A DNA stretch of 64,000 bases from Entoloma clypeatum (GCA_963565915.1 OY751495.1:1302001-1366000); one strand, 5' to 3'; numbered from the stretch's first letter, positions 8,936 to 20,319 are shown. The notes: a model not told the origin generated them from the letters alone. Translations and numbers: made by a program.

Positions 8936-10252
8936 CTAGCCGAGGCCATTAGCCAAGGAAAAAGGAGGAATTTTTCGTCTTTTAAGATAACTTCCACATT
9001 CACTGCAGATATGTTTACAGTCACCATCTAACACAGGCCCTTTTAATTCTTGGATTTCTTCATCTACATCTATTCTTTCTTTCCAAGTGACTCCCCTAAC
9101 AGTTAATGGACTGAAATCAACCTTTGCCTCTGAAAGAAGAATTATGTCACTTATATTATAAAGTTGACTGCATACTGCACATCTGGCTTCCAAAAACTGG
9201 TCAGAAGAAGTGGCAGAACAGAAGTTTCAGATCACATTCTCTAAAAGCTCCTTACAAGGCTGTGCTGGAGAAAAAACAGGCCTGCAATCTATTATTTCTG
9301 GGGGCTCAGCTCTTGGTTGACTGGCTTTCCAGTCCTTATTTTGTTTCTGGAAGTCAGTATGTTGGGTCTGTCTGAAAGGTTGACTTTGTTGATTCAGATG
9401 GCCCTTTTTATTGGCCAGAATTTTTGTTTCTTTCTTACGAAGGGTTTTTTGAAAAACAAAAACTTTGTCATAACAAAGCGGGCTGCATTTATGATCTTTG
9501 ATCCCAGTTTGCAAGGAGTTGAGAGAAGCCTGGGCAATTGATATGGGAATGTTATGGCTCTGAGTGATATTTTTTGCCTGAGTCAAGTTTAAGAGGTGGA
9601 CTATTTGGGACAGCGGCATCTTACATACTAACTTTCCAGGCCCTTTTTGGATCAGTTGGGCAGCTGCTTCAATGTTCACCTGCTTCTCAAATGAATAATT
9701 AGAATCGACATAAGCTTTTGGATCCAGAGGCCATAATTGGTAAGCCTGCAATTGATGATATGGGAGCTCAGGTGGTGCTTTGCCACCGCCCAGACAGGAA
9801 ACTTTTTTCAAAACCTCCCAGGCAATTGGAAAGGGAGCCTTAACAGTAGGAGCAGCTTTGCCCAATGGTTCATGCAGATTAGGATAGTTGGCAGGCCTTG
9901 CAGGCTTGAAACAAATGTAGATAGTCATGCTGCATAGTAGGTACCTTAACAAACTACTATATATAAAGAAGGCCAGGATTGCTGAGTTAGACAGAATAGG
10001 AATCGGCTGCAATTGAAGGCCTTTATGATCCAACAACAACCTATTGAAATCATGCCTTCGCATGAAACTTCAGTTCATCCGAATTCGAACTAGTTTGCTT
10101 AGGAAACTATATTGTAGGGCAGGGTGTACCAGCCTCCAAGAGGGAGGCAAATAGGCTCTTTCGTGGGTTGCAGAAGATGTAGTTGGTCTAGGTCTTGATT
10201 CAACGGCTTTTCTGCTTTCAGAGTCATTCCAGTCAACAGCAACCTCAGTCTT
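8936..10252 (-). pseudogene. Helitron Hel-A: upstream region with CxxC ribbon
   Basis: 8936-9193 encodes two CxxC pairs (CAVCSQLY and CSECGSYLKRRKIPPFSLANGLG) that commonly open Helitron Rep proteins. The frame 9227-10063 upstream has an all-basic and Pro-rich C-terminal half and no domain I recognise. Sequence up to 10252 is continuous with it and continues again at 15807 beyond the TRIM-t and LINE insertions. The 5' terminus of the Helitron was not identified. Confidence 0.5.
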
Positions 10253-10623
10253 TGTTGGATTAGTAATATGCCACAGAACTCATATTGGGGTGCATGCCAT
10301 ATTTGCAAGTTGCCTGAATTGTTTTTTTTTTTTTTTTTAAAAACCTCAATTTATATTCCGGCGCCCAATCGCAGTCCGGTCTTGTACACTAAGTTACAAA
10401 TTTAACAAGAACTACATACGAGAGTATTGGAGAGTAATGCCCTGTGGTCACGGCACATGTGCGGAGAGAAATATATAAGTATCCGAGAGTGGGGTCCGCC
10501 CATGGATCAAGTCCACCAGAACAGACCCCGTATATAAACTACATACGCCCGTAGGCAGAGACCATAGTAACTAAAGAGACCGTGAAAGAAAGAAAAACAT
10601 AACACTGAAGCTCACCCGATAAG

Positions 10624-12153
10624 TTAGGGTGGGGGAAAGGCGAATAATGCGGGATGGTTTGCGAGCATCCCCAGGAAATTGCCAATGTTGTACCGTTTGT
10701 TGGAGGCATCGTCCCTATCAAAGAGAGGACATTTGTGGAGGAGGTGATCAACCGTCTTGAGAGTGTCATCGTCGCAGGCGCATGTAAATGGGCCTGGATG
10801 TTTGAAGCGTTGTCTGTATGCACCAATGTGGGCATGACCCAGGGTGGCGCGGGTGAGGCAAGCGAACAGCGCGTTGTTGTTGCCCGCCCAGGAATTGAGC
10901 CAGGGTCCACCTTTGACGTGATCTGGCTGGAATACCTTCTCTTTGTCTCCGGTGTGGAGAGGGAGGAAGGAGCAACCTCGGAATTTGGGGGCGGAATGAA
11001 GTTGGCGCCATCTGTCTACGGCACTGGTGGCGGCAGCGGTACGGGCAAAGTTGGGCGACAGAGGAGACAAAGCTGTTCCTTGGGTCGATTTGAAGTGACG
11101 TGAGGGGTTGGGAAAGGCAGAACCCCACTCAGATGTGAGAGGTGTGTCGAGATGGACATGGATGACGCCAGCTCCAGCGAGGAAGGGCCGGAGGAGGCGG
11201 GAAATGCTGCAAGAGACAGAGTGGCCCGCATGAATGGAACCTGTGTCGAGGGCGAGTCGGACAGCCTGTATATTTTGGGTGAAGATGTGGATCTCCGTGA
11301 CATAAGGTGCATGGGTGATGACCTTGCTAAGGCCAAGAAGGGTGGCGACGATGAGAGTCTCGGGGGCGAGACTTCTACCTGCGCTGGCTCTGGTCATATG
11401 GGGGTCTTGAGCGTGACGACCAATGGAGGGGGCGAAGCGGACTACCGCGACTGCCGACGACAACGTCTTACCGACGCTGGGCCGGGCAGCGATGCAGAAG
11501 GCTGCTTGGTGATTTTCTTTCTCAGCGGTGGTGAGGATGTCTTTGAGGTAGGTGTAACGCTTCTTGTCGTCATCAACCTGTGGGGCGTCCCAGATGAAGG
11601 AATCCAGGTAGAGGTCGAGTATGCGATTTCCTGGGTGAGCCTCGTCGCTCAGGTAGTCGGATCTCTCAAGTTTGACGGCGATCATCAGGTTTTGAATGTC
11701 GACAATTGGGCTAGGGGTCTTATCCTCCGCCTTGAGCAGGAGCTCGCAGACGACAGGATGAGTGACGGGAAGCTGGGCGGCTCTGATCCGAGAGCGCTGC
11801 ACAAGCTTGGTGATGTGTTGTCTAGCAGGCATGAGCCCCGCAATAGCAAGGACACCCCCGGTAGGCGACCGATTGAAAGCGCCGGTGATCCATCTGGCGG
11901 CTCTATAGTGGACTGAGTTCAACAGGTTGAAAGCAGTTTTGAGGCGTGGACCGTTGTAGTACCAGAGTTGGCATCCATAAGTGAGGATCGGCATGACGCA
12001 TGACACATACAGGAGGCGTTTGAGGCGGGGTGAGAGACCACGTGAGGAGTTGCCAAGGAGGAGGGGAATGGATGTGAGCGCCTTGGTGGCATAGAAGCGT
12101 CTGTGCTCATTGAAGGTCAGACAAGATCGAAGAAGAAGCCGAGGTAGCGCCAA
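10624..12153 (-). CDS. LINE L1 ORF2 C-terminal part: RT thumb, RNase H-like, CCHC
   Basis: A 509-codon frame. It starts in the RT connection region (LTFNEHRRFYATKALTS, then RLLYVSCVMPILTYGCQLWY) and runs through a degenerate RNase H-like region (VTEIHIFTQNIQAVRLAL). It ends in a terminal Cys/His cluster (FTCACDDDTLKTVDHLLHKC) typical of the end of Tad-type ORF2 proteins. It would continue the RT frame upstream, from which it is now separated by frameshifts. The region 10339-10623 is the 3' UTR, with no other feature. Confidence 0.8.
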   Translation of the reverse strand: MALPRLLLRSCLTFNEHRRFYATKALTSIPLLLGNSSRGLSPRLKRLLYVSCVMPILTYGCQLWYYNGPRLKTAFNLLNSVHYRAARWITGAFNRSPTGGVLAIAGLMPARQHITKLVQRSRIRAAQLPVTHPVVCELLLKAEDKTPSPIVDIQNLMIAVKLERSDYLSDEAHPGNRILDLYLDSFIWDAPQVDDDKKRYTYLKDILTTAEKENHQAAFCIAARPSVGKTLSSAVAVVRFAPSIGRHAQDPHMTRASAGRSLAPETLIVATLLGLSKVITHAPYVTEIHIFTQNIQAVRLALDTGSIHAGHSVSCSISRLLRPFLAGAGVIHVHLDTPLTSEWGSAFPNPSRHFKSTQGTALSPLSPNFARTAAATSAVDRWRQLHSAPKFRGCSFLPLHTGDKEKVFQPDHVKGGPWLNSWAGNNNALFACLTRATLGHAHIGAYRQRFKHPGPFTCACDDDTLKTVDHLLHKCPLFDRDDASNKRYNIGNFLGMLANHPALFAFPPP

Positions 12154-12155
12154 AA

Positions 12156-13084
12156 GGCCTTGACTTGGAGGGGAGGTTGACCGGGTAGTCGAACGATAGG
12201 GTATGACGGAGAGACGGTTCAGGTGAAGAACATAAGTTCGTCTTTTGTCGGTTCAGTGGCCAGCCCCATGTCTATGAGGATGCCGTCGATGGCTTTTCGG
12301 CCAGCCCATAGGTGGGAGCCGATAGCGTCAAGGTCAGAAGACTGGGCGATGAGCATGCCATCATCTACGAAGGAGAAGAGATCCAGGTACTGCGCGTGTC
12401 CACGGCTGTAGAAGATTCTGAGGGCTGGCAAACGAGCCTTGACCGACACCAAAGAGGATTTCGAAGAGGTCTGAGACATTCTGTCCTGAGACAAAACAAA
12501 TAGACCGTCCACGAAGATATGATTCGAAGAACTTACTCAAGGCGGCTGAAAACCCCAGCCGCCGTAGAACTCCTAACAAGAATTGATGGTCCAGAGAAGG
12601 GAAGAATTGCGCAACGTCGAAGGCCACGACCCCCATGTCACGTTTCTTCGCCCATCCATTCCGGACCCTGTGTGTTATGATGATGCCAGCATCAGTCGTA
12701 GATCTATAGCGAAGGCCGCCGAATTGGTATTGGTGGACAAGGCTGTACTTAGTGCATTCGAATTGCATTCGATTGGCGATGACTTTCTCGATAATCTTTG
12801 CCACCATGTTGAGGAGAACAATGGGTCGAAACGACTTGGGTTTATCGTAGGTTTCTTTTCCAGGTTTCGGTATGATAACCGTGACAGAGGTTTCTGAAAG
12901 CTGCAGGCCAGCAAGAATAGTCTATGCAGGCGTTAGCTAGGGCTGTGATGTGTGTCAACACTTCATCTTTCTGGAGGAGACACTTGAGGAGAGCCCATGA
13001 TACGTGGTCCAGACCAGGGGCGGATTTGGGGTTGCATTTGAGGACAAGAGAGATAATTTCAGGACCTGTGATCGGTATCCAGTC
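12156..13084 (-). pseudogene. LINE L1 reverse transcriptase (disrupted)
   Basis: RT motifs are spread over several frames: GPEIISLVLKCNPKSAPGLD near 13060, then (after a 1-nt shift around 12900) IIPKPGKETYDKPKSFRPIV, then VVAFDVAQFFPSLDHQF (catalytic Asp) and, in another frame, SFVDDGMLIAQ as the FxDD box near 12360. The stretch between the last two is shortened, so a small deletion is likely. The copy cannot make a working polymerase. Confidence 0.85.
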
Positions 13085-14518
13085 TCAAGTGGGTTCTTGT
13101 GGAATTTCCTCGAGGATTTCCATTTTTGGGGAGTTTGGAGGAGGCGTATGAAAACCCTTATCAAAAGCGTCAAACATGTCACTAGAAGAGTGGAGAACGT
13201 CACCATTGGCCCCCTTCAAATTTGCAAGGGGGTCTGAGCGACGGGGTTTGTGCCAGTCCATGAGGGACCAGGGTTTTTTTTGGGAGAGGGCGATGGTTTC
13301 GATTCTGTCTTCAAAGAATTCTCTCTTGGCCGCGCGGATTACCATCCGAAGATTGCTATAATCAACAGGAGACTTGGTGTCGAGATACACTTGCCTGGCT
13401 AGATCACAGGTCTCGCTCCACCACAAGTGGGAGTGCGATCCTGCGCCTTTGACTGGGCGAGAGTGAGTGTCCCAATTCACAGAAAGGGCTGTCTGGAGGT
13501 TAGTAGCCGCAGTCTCGACATCCTGGGCCGAGGCATAGGAGTCGGGGACCGAGCTAAAGGCGACTAAGAGACCTGCGACATATTCTTCGTAGGTTTTCAA
13601 GGGGACAATCTGCCGGACCAACGGCTGGTACAGAGTCGAGGGCAGGTAGATGGTCAGGGGGATGTGGTCAGAAGTGTCACATTCGAAGGGACACAAAAAG
13701 CGTTCGCACTTTCTAGGCCTGGAGGCCGGGAGGAAGACGAGGTCAAGCGTGGAGGGCCGGTGTAGTGGGTTGTCCGGAATCCATGTGGGAGGGTCAGTAT
13801 TCGTTCCGCTGAGCGTAAGGTCAAGGGAAGAAGCAACATGCATGAGATCGGTAGAGAGGCTTGAGGCATAGGGGACTGCCGCGTCCCAGAGAGCGGACGG
13901 GCAGTTGAAGTCACCGCCAAGAAAGATGACGGGGGAGGGGAGTGCGTGGGCATTACGGGTGAGCCACTTGATGGCCGTCCCTGAAGCGTCGGAGTACACG
14001 TTGATGAGAAAGACTTGCCGAGATTTGGTGGGCCATAGGGATAAGATTTGGATGTCGGATGGGGCATCAAATTCGTGATGGAGAACAGGGCGCAAATGCG
14101 CAATGTTAGTGTTGAAGTAGGCTACCGTACGGGCTGAGGAGTCGGTCGCGGAAGCATCTGAGCATATCCAGGATGGGTTTCGGGAATAGGAATAGATAGG
14201 GGATCCACTCTTGGAAGAGGTGGAAACGGTGTGGCGGGCAAGGTACTTGACAGGTTCCTGTACAAAATAGATATCAATATCTTTGTTGTGTCTAACAAGG
14301 AAAGATTCAATGATAGCGTTAGTTCTCCGAACATTATGGGTACGTAACTTAAGGGAGACCAGCTCGTCCACGTCAGGCGCTGCGGTTGTATCAACCATTA
14401 ACAACGCCATCGGAGGGGCTGGTCCCACTAGTTGTGGCAGTTTGCGTGGGTTCTGGTCCAGGTCCTGTATGTTACACTTTTTCACCCTCTTCCTACGCAC
14501 CCTCACACGACCCTTCAA
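13085..14518 (-). CDS. LINE L1 ORF2 N-terminal: apurinic-type endonuclease
   Basis: A 477-codon frame. Endonuclease/exonuclease/phosphatase motifs are visible in order: LKLRTHNVRRTNAIIES, IYFVQEPV, VIFLGGDFNCPSALWDAA, STLDLVFLP and CDTSDHIPL. These supply the metal-binding and catalytic Asn/Asp/His residues that nick target DNA for target-primed reverse transcription. The frame ends at a TGA (13085-13087) exactly where the RT should continue, again a probable CGA to TGA change. The domain itself looks intact. Confidence 0.9.
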   Translation of the reverse strand: MKGRVRVRRKRVKKCNIQDLDQNPRKLPQLVGPAPPMALLMVDTTAAPDVDELVSLKLRTHNVRRTNAIIESFLVRHNKDIDIYFVQEPVKYLARHTVSTSSKSGSPIYSYSRNPSWICSDASATDSSARTVAYFNTNIAHLRPVLHHEFDAPSDIQILSLWPTKSRQVFLINVYSDASGTAIKWLTRNAHALPSPVIFLGGDFNCPSALWDAAVPYASSLSTDLMHVASSLDLTLSGTNTDPPTWIPDNPLHRPSTLDLVFLPASRPRKCERFLCPFECDTSDHIPLTIYLPSTLYQPLVRQIVPLKTYEEYVAGLLVAFSSVPDSYASAQDVETAATNLQTALSVNWDTHSRPVKGAGSHSHLWWSETCDLARQVYLDTKSPVDYSNLRMVIRAAKREFFEDRIETIALSQKKPWSLMDWHKPRRSDPLANLKGANGDVLHSSSDMFDAFDKGFHTPPPNSPKMEILEEIPQEPT

Positions 14519-15010
14519 CCCTTGATCCCCATCACACCCCGTTTCACCTAACTCCGACGACCCTGGGACATGTGTCCCCTCTATCAGCGCTATGACTCAC
14601 ACTGACTCGGACTATTCCCCTTTTAGATACATTTTCACTCATTATCTCTGACTCACGGCCTCGCGGCCTTATCTCTGACTCTTATGCCACAGCCCCCTTG
14701 AAACATCTATCTAACCAATGGCTTATTTAGCTCCTGCGCAGCACTTACTTATTTATAGCTATAGGATAACGTATATAAGACCTGTAACCTTAGAGTAGAG
14801 GTCCTCAGCTTGACCTAGGCAAACAACGCTTACTTGTCTATTACTTCGAACGCTCTCTAACTAAGTGCCTTGCAAGGACTTAGCTCTGCTTGACCCGAAC
14901 TGAGTCGTCCTTCTGAGGAACTCGCCGATTGACCAAGTCGACCTATTGAGGGACTTGTTGTGGAACCAGTTCGAACCCACGTGATCCGATCTGTTGAACT
15001 TGTTGTTGTA

Positions 15011-15630
15011 GGCTATCGCCGTAACACTGTAGGCGCGACGTCCTCCATACCATCCAGAACCTCAAAGCGATTACGATCAGTGGGGACAAGGGTTGCAACC
15101 TTGGCCGCCGTCGTGGTGGTGGGGTGGGCAGCCTTGGCTGCCTTGCAAGACGCATCCTTCGTAGCGGCTTTATCATATGCCTTACAGTGGAAAGAGGGGT
15201 CGAAGCGGTTCTTCCAGAACTTGCATATGGTGGAGTCAGAACAGTGGTCTTCACCACAGTTGCGACACCTTGGGGCGTGATCGCATGGCTGCCCAGCAGG
15301 GGTGGGAGCGATGGGAGGATTGGCTTTAGGCGCGCCCTTGCAACAGGGGGCGTGATGCCTGTGGTTGTCGACATGGTGAGGGCCACCACACGCGGAACAG
15401 AGTTGGGGTCTAGAGGGGCAGCCAGTTCCATTGTCTCGGATCTGATGCCCCCACTGGAAGCAGTTTCTGCAGAGGGGGACGCCAATGCGCTTGTCCGCCT
15501 GTCTGATGGGGGAGGGCCTAAAGTTCGCCTCAACGTTCCAGCGAATCTTGGTCTTGATGAGGGTGTTCAGGGTAGCCCCGCTCTGGGAGTCCTGGATGTC
15601 GAAATAGACTGTACATGTATCCGCAGTTTT
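15011..15630 (-). pseudogene. LINE L1 ORF1 C-terminus: CCHC zinc knuckles
   Basis: Reading on the minus strand from the element edge, the frame gives KTADTCTVYFDIQDSQSG and then a run of Cys/His knuckles (CRNCFQWGHQ, CSACGGPHHVDNHRHHAPCC, CRNCGEDHCSDSTIC). It ends at a TAG at 15011-15013 after VLRR. ORF1 proteins of LINEs bind the element RNA. No start codon is present because the 5' end is missing. Other longer open frames in this interval are shadows. Confidence 0.75.
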
Positions 15631-15715
15631 GTTGCCTGAATTGGTTAGCTCAGGTTGAGCATTTGTCAGGTTGATACTGCAGTGGTTGTAGTACTATCCA
15701 AGTTGGATCCCACAA

Positions 15716-15789
15716 GATCTGGTGGCTCAGTTGGTTAGAGCACTTGGTATATATCCAGGAGGTCCTGAGTTCAAACTCCAGTCTGGTCA
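15716..15789 (+). tRNA. tRNA-like unit in TRIM-t copy 1
   Basis: 74 nt with box A (TGGCTCAGTTGG), D-stem GCTC/GAGC, anticodon stem CTTGG/CCAGG with a TATATAT loop (anticodon position TAT, but A instead of the invariant U33), and a T-arm around GAGTTCAAACTCC. A TTTT stretch follows at 15794-15797. Acceptor pairing is imperfect. Probably a Pol III promoter module rather than a working tRNA. Confidence 0.55.
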
Positions 15790-15929
15790 CATCTTTTAAC
15801 AGTCTTCCTGGTTGGAAAATGGTTATTCTGCATTAAACACCTACAGGTTCCATAGACTAGGAAAGTTGAAAGAGGATGTTCTTCAACAAAGTGCGGGAGA
15901 AAGTCTAAGGTCTGTATCTGTTCATTTCT

Positions 15930-16010
15930 GAAATTGCCAACTGGCTCTCATTTTTATAAATTGCCAAACGGCTCTCATTGTCAGAAATTGCCAAACGGCT
16001 CTCAGGCCAG
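15930..16010 (+). repeat. short tandem repeat, about 25-bp unit
   Basis: Three imperfect copies of GAAATTGCCAAACGGCTCTC in a row. The surrounding 15807-16400 is the continuation of Hel-A flank and then unassigned sequence with no gene I can support. Confidence 0.7.
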
Positions 16011-16405
16011 GAAATCGGGAGTTGTATCTCACCTGGATTGCAATTTGAGAAGGCTTCCAAAAAAGACTGAATAGCCTGGGGTTTCTTTAGGGCCAGTCTG
16101 ATTTGTTCAGCATCATATGATCTTTAGCATCTGAAGGACGCCCTGTTTGTATTGATAATGGTAATACATATTAATTTTAATATAGACTAGATGTTCAACT
16201 CAAATCGTCCAAGTGATGGGTGGCTGGCTGTCGTTGACAGTGCTGTCAAACAATGATTGACAATGACAAGTGCTGTGGGGAGGACTGTTGCGCTGTGTTT
16301 GGAGACCCTGGGTCAGATGGGCCACCAAGCTTGAAGGCAAAAGGAGTTGGCCGTCGTGCCCGCAGGTGAGTAAGCTAAAGAAACAGGAATCTACAAAGGA
16401 ACTAT

Positions 16406-17130
16406 CTATTTTTTTTAGATAAAAAAAAACCAAATTGATATTCCAGGGCTCGATCACATTCTGGTCTGTAACCAAGTAAGTACAAGGTATGAGAAGCAAC
16501 CGGCAGTAAAAGTAAAGCATGGGGAAGTAGGACCCTGTAAGCCGTCCATGTTGATAGCGATAGGAGAAAACGATACTAGAGAGAAATCTGTTTCGCGCGT
16601 TGCTGTATTAGATAGAAAACAGAAAACAGGAGGAGAGAGAGATGGCAAAAGAGCTGTCAGCGCATAGACATTGAGGATGACGGCTGGAAAGGGTTTCCCC
16701 CTGCAGAAAAAGCAACTGAGAGATGGTGGAAATTGAAGGAGTTAGAGAGAGAGAACTCAGTCAAGCCAACCAATGCGACTGAGGAAGGGGGAAAGGTAGA
16801 TGTTGAAGATGATGGCTGGAAAGGGGTGCTCAGTGCAGCTACTCAAAGTGACCAAGAGATGGCGGAAGGCCAGAGAGCAACGGCGCAGAATGAAAGATGA
16901 CCAATGAGCGGGGATATATGATCTGCCAATGAAGCCATCACATGCCTTGGATATGCATCCGCTGTGAAAGGGGAGATGCCAATACGCGCCTTGGAGAGGT
17001 CGATAAATCCAGAGAAAGAGTGGGAGAGTCAAAGGGGAGAGGAAGTGAGAGAAGTTGAGGAGGGAATCAGGAAGGGTTGAAAGGAATGGAAAAATGTTGT
17101 TGACATCCTTAAAGAGGAGGCCCATGCTGA
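16406..17130 (-). repeat. degenerate LINE 3'-end-like fragment with an internal duplication
   Basis: 16406-16490 resembles the 3' end of L1 read on the plus strand (T-run, A-run, then ATTCCAGGGCTCGATCACAT, comparable with the first bases inside L1 at about 10338-10400). Inside, two related blocks repeat (GGATGACGGCTGGAAAGGG at about 16676 and GAAGATGATGGCTGGAAAGG at about 16804). No reliable coding frame. I consider the LINE link plausible but weak. Confidence 0.35.
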
Positions 17131-17179
17131 AATTCAGTTGCAGGTAGTCTTGAAGATAGACTGACCAGGAGAGGAGTGC

Positions 17180-17760
17180 TGACAGAGAGGTTTTGGTGGA
17201 TGCTACAGCATTTGAACCGCCATCCGCATCGAGATGCAGAGGTACTTTCTGATGCCAGAAAGGAGCCTGAATCCAGATCCCTGCTTATTCAGGACCAGCG
17301 CGGTGGATCTCCTTCTAGGCAGAAAGATATTCTTCTGCAGTCAATCCTCAAACCAAAGAAACACCATTTGGGTTTATACAAATATGACTTGCGATGCTGA
17401 TGGGAATAAAAAATGCCCCTGCAATTCACCAACGTCGCGTTACTGCATCCCTTCATAATCAATCAGAGGTGGGCAAACTATTTTGCATGCACTGCAATCC
17501 TACAAAAACCCTACTCTTCTGCCATGAGGTCGATTGCCTGGGCCGCAGGATATCTTGTCATGAGATCGAGGCAGACACCAGCAAGATCAACTGCTAACGT
17601 CCAAAAGCACCTCTGACATCTGCCCCTTCAATGGCCTCGTTGTCCTCAGCTTTGAATAGTACCTGGGACAGATAGGCATCTCAAAGAAAGCGTTTGTCCC
17701 ATCTATCGTTGCCCATATTTTACCCTTGTTGCAATTTTGCAGCACAATGTCAATCCTTGC
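17180..17760 (+). pseudogene. degenerate Gypsy reverse transcriptase relic
   Basis: Fragments in shifting frames match a Gypsy RT lineage different from G1/G2: GIKNAPAIHQRRVTASLH near 17400, KLFC...LFCHEVDCLGRRIS and HEIEADTSKIN near 17480-17590, then SDICPFNGLVVLS near 17610. The YxDD segment between is missing. No LTRs recognised. Confidence 0.65.
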
Positions 17761-17799
17761 TTGGTAGAGGGTGACTGTTGAGGACTGCATTGCAAGTCA

Positions 17800-19700
17800 G
17801 TTATGAGGCATGTGGCCTTAACCCATGCAACCTCAGTGCCACCCAGTCCGCCATCATGCTGTGAATACCTGCTCGCACTCACACGAGACCCCGCTGCCCT
17901 CCCTGCCGTGCTCTGGTCCACCAACAACGGCTGCCTCCTCTCCCAAACCGTCTACACCCTCTTCTTCATTGGCCGAGCCTCGGTGCATCCTCGATGGCAA
18001 GAACATCCAGGACTTTCTTCCTCCAGGAGCACTACATCGAGGGGTTCAGCCAGCTCACCGACCATATCCGCCCGTTCGATGGGGGCAGGTGTGAGAACAT
18101 CCCCTGATGCTTGCATTTCCAAAAGACTTGGAGGAAGGCCTGATCATGAGGTTTTTCTCCTGAGGATTTTCAAGCCATCAAGGACAGGCAGATCTCTGGG
18201 AACCTCCCAAGTACTCATGGGTTTGGCATGACGCTCAGGACAGTCCTGCCAGCCTTCGGAATGAGAAACACAGGTGACGCGAGATGGGAGGAAGAACAAA
18301 ACCCTCGTCAGTTCTTTTGCCTTGCAAGATTGATCATCCAAATCATGGAACTTGAACTTCGAGTCAGGCTACGTTTGCGACGGTGTTGACGGTCCCAACT
18401 TTGATCTCGTTCACATTGCTGGAGTGGTGGACTTCCACTTGGGCTCGGGAATCATCATGGAACAGGAGTTTCCATTCGGCCTAGCGGGGCCTTGGCCTGA
18501 GCATTATAGGTAGTGGGTTGAACGATCGCCCCATCGGAAGCAGATGGTCAAACTTCCTAGGGGGCCTTGAGTAGACTAGCCATGGTCAGGTTTGGTCTGA
18601 TCTGCGGTCAAACCTATGTTGTGACTCTGGTTCCTCAACAGCCTTGAAAAGTCATTTAGCAATGATAAGAAAAAGAATATAGAAGCAATGCACACCTTCT
18701 GCATAGCAAGAGTCATATGGAAGCAGGGGCTCAGGCTGCCCCACCATGTCCAGATCCAAGTCAAAATGTCAGTTAGAAGCTGCGCCCCTGGCCTCTACAT
18801 CATCAGCTAATGCCTCCATGGACATCGAAGGTCTGGTCCCATTTACCAAGTTCTTCGCCATCATCGCCGCTGGCGCCAGCATGACAACATAGCCTGCTCT
18901 ATGTTCTTCCAACATCAGAAACCTCCAGGGCTGTCCGGAAATGAAGTAGCTACGATGAACAGCCAAATATCTCCAAACGATGAAATCCTAGGCAGAAACT
19001 CTCGATCAGACTGTACATCTCGGCGGGTTTCCACATTGGGTCAGATGGATGCCCCTCCCAGAAGATAATGTCCGCATCTTGACAATGAAAAATTAGTTAC
19101 AAAATGAGATGAGGAATATCTGCTCTTGCATACCAATGTTACAGTGGACGAACCAACTATCTGTCGACCTCCGGACTGCGCCAGGAATTCCAATTAAACA
19201 ATGTTGTTTTGTCTGAGTAAGCAATGACACCGTTGGAGGGTCTGTCTTTACGGGAAAATCATTCAATCTTGAACATATAGTATGCATGGATTTTCATACC
19301 CCATAACTGTTTTATTGGTTTTGATCCAGACAACGTCTTCACATCACCGATAACCCCATTTTTCCAGCACTTCCCTGCCCCTCTCCAAGCCCTCACAAGG
19401 ACCACTTCCAACCCAGAGAAAAACGAAGCTAGCGTCAGCAGCAAGGCTAGGAACAGGCAGTTCTTGGAGGTGATTTCAGGTAAACGAGGATGAAAACGGA
19501 GGGTCCAAAAGGATAACAGGAGGGAGTTTATTTCAGGGAGGTATAGCGCTGGAAGAGTGTTTTGCAAAACCAAGGCTTTTTTCAGACTGAGAAAGTCCCT
19601 GTTGTTTGAGGTATCTGAGTCCAGGAAATCATGACGAGTTTCGGGACAGTGGAACAGATTTTCTCACTCTTCAAAGCGACGCTCACGTTCCGCACGAAGG
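17800..19700. other. unassigned sequence with short open frames
   Basis: Two short stretches look coding-like on the plus strand: about 18370-18505 (VCDGVDGPNFDLVHIAG, then HLGSGIIMEQEFPFGLAGPW) and 18747-18887 (MSRSKSKCQLEAAPLASTSS, ends TAG). Neither extends into a recognisable protein. Probably eroded transposon or captured gene sequence. Confidence 0.3.
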
Positions 19701-19939
19701 ACCCAGTTCTTCGGCCACTCTACGGTATTAATGTAACACTGTGAATAATCATAGCTGTCATAGTTGAGAAAAACAAGAGATAATTGAGGGACTCACCAAG
19801 TCACCATTGAGGGTCAGTTACCTTCCTTCAAGGTCTTTTCTACTCTCCTGCCATTATGGTTTGCATATAATCTTGGAGCGCAATGTGGGCCCCCAGGTCT
19901 GAGAACAATCTTCACCTCGAGGACTGGCATATAGTCGTG

Positions 19940-20180
19940 ATGCCACCAGAGAAGATAATGCAAACTCTCAACGCCAGAAACCACGCTGCTGACCTGACAC
20001 CCCACGCTCCCGATCGATGATCGTACCAATGCCCAAAGGCTCGGCTCGAGTGTTCCAGCTTCCAGAAAGGTCGCACCCATGCCCCGAGGGGCCGGGCCAA
20101 GGTCATGAAAGCGTCAATAGGCAGGTGGCTGGCGTTGAGAGCTGAAAAGAAAGTAGGTTGCAACAAACAAGATGCAAACA
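19940..20180 (-). repeat. dispersed repeat shared (inverted) with 57105-57265
   Basis: The reverse complement, including GATGCTTTCATGACCT-like and CCTGCCTATTGA-type blocks and CAAACAAGATGCAAAC at the edge, reappears at 57105-57265. It belongs to the E1/E2 accessory region. Confidence 0.7.
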
Positions 20181-20232
20181 AAATTAATGAACAATATAGT
20201 CATGTGCTTTGCCTCATTGTTCTTTGTTTTGG

Positions 20233-20319
20233 ATTAATATTTGGCTTATGGCTCAGAAACAAACAACCCGTTCAGAATTGAACGTCCTTATTTGGTTTAC
20301 AGGACAGAGCCAAACAATC
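20233..20319. repeat. hairpin repeat copy 1 (type A)
   Basis: Imperfect palindrome of about 87 bp with outer arms ATTTGGCTTATGGCTCAGAA and GAGCCAAACAAT and core CCGTTC-AGAATT-GAACG. First of ten related copies in this window. Confidence 0.75.

Larger units (their letters stand above)
10322..15630 (-). mobile_element. LINE L1 (Tad1-type non-LTR retrotransposon), 5'-truncated
   Basis: A 5.3-kb minus-strand insertion ending in a poly(A) tail (17 T on the plus strand at 10322-10338) and flanked by a perfect 13-bp duplication GTTGCCTGAATTG (10309-10321 and 15631-15643). It encodes an ORF1 remnant with CCHC knuckles, an apurinic-type endonuclease, a reverse transcriptase and a C-terminal RNase H-like/zinc-finger region. 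ORF1 is open to the very 5' edge, so the element is 5'-truncated inside ORF1. Stops and frameshifts inactivate the RT. It inserted into TRIM-t copy 1, so it is younger than that element. Confidence 0.95.
10253..15801 (+). repeat. TRIM-t copy 1 (247-bp class element), split by a LINE
   Basis: The element occupies 10253-10321 and 15631-15801; the LINE between has duplicated 13 bp of it. It starts TGTTGGATTA and ends CTTTTAACA, and is flanked by a perfect 5-bp duplication GTCTT (10248-10252 and 15802-15806). This copy lacks about 20 bp present in the others. TG...CA ends plus a 5-bp TSD are the signature of retroviral-type integration, so I read it as a solo LTR or a miniature LTR-type element. 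It carries a tRNA-like unit at 15716-15789. Confidence 0.85.

Noticed and set aside
11152..11916. A 254-codon plus-strand open frame
   Set aside because: It lies antisense to the LINE ORF2 frame, which has clear motifs; composition alone keeps it open.
14943..15533. A 196-codon minus-strand frame as LINE ORF1
   Set aside because: Another minus frame over the same interval carries the CCHC knuckles and is the real ORF1.
15716..15789. A functional nuclear tRNA-Ile(UAU) gene
   Set aside because: It lies inside a transposed element, lacks U33 in the anticodon loop and has a poorly paired acceptor stem.
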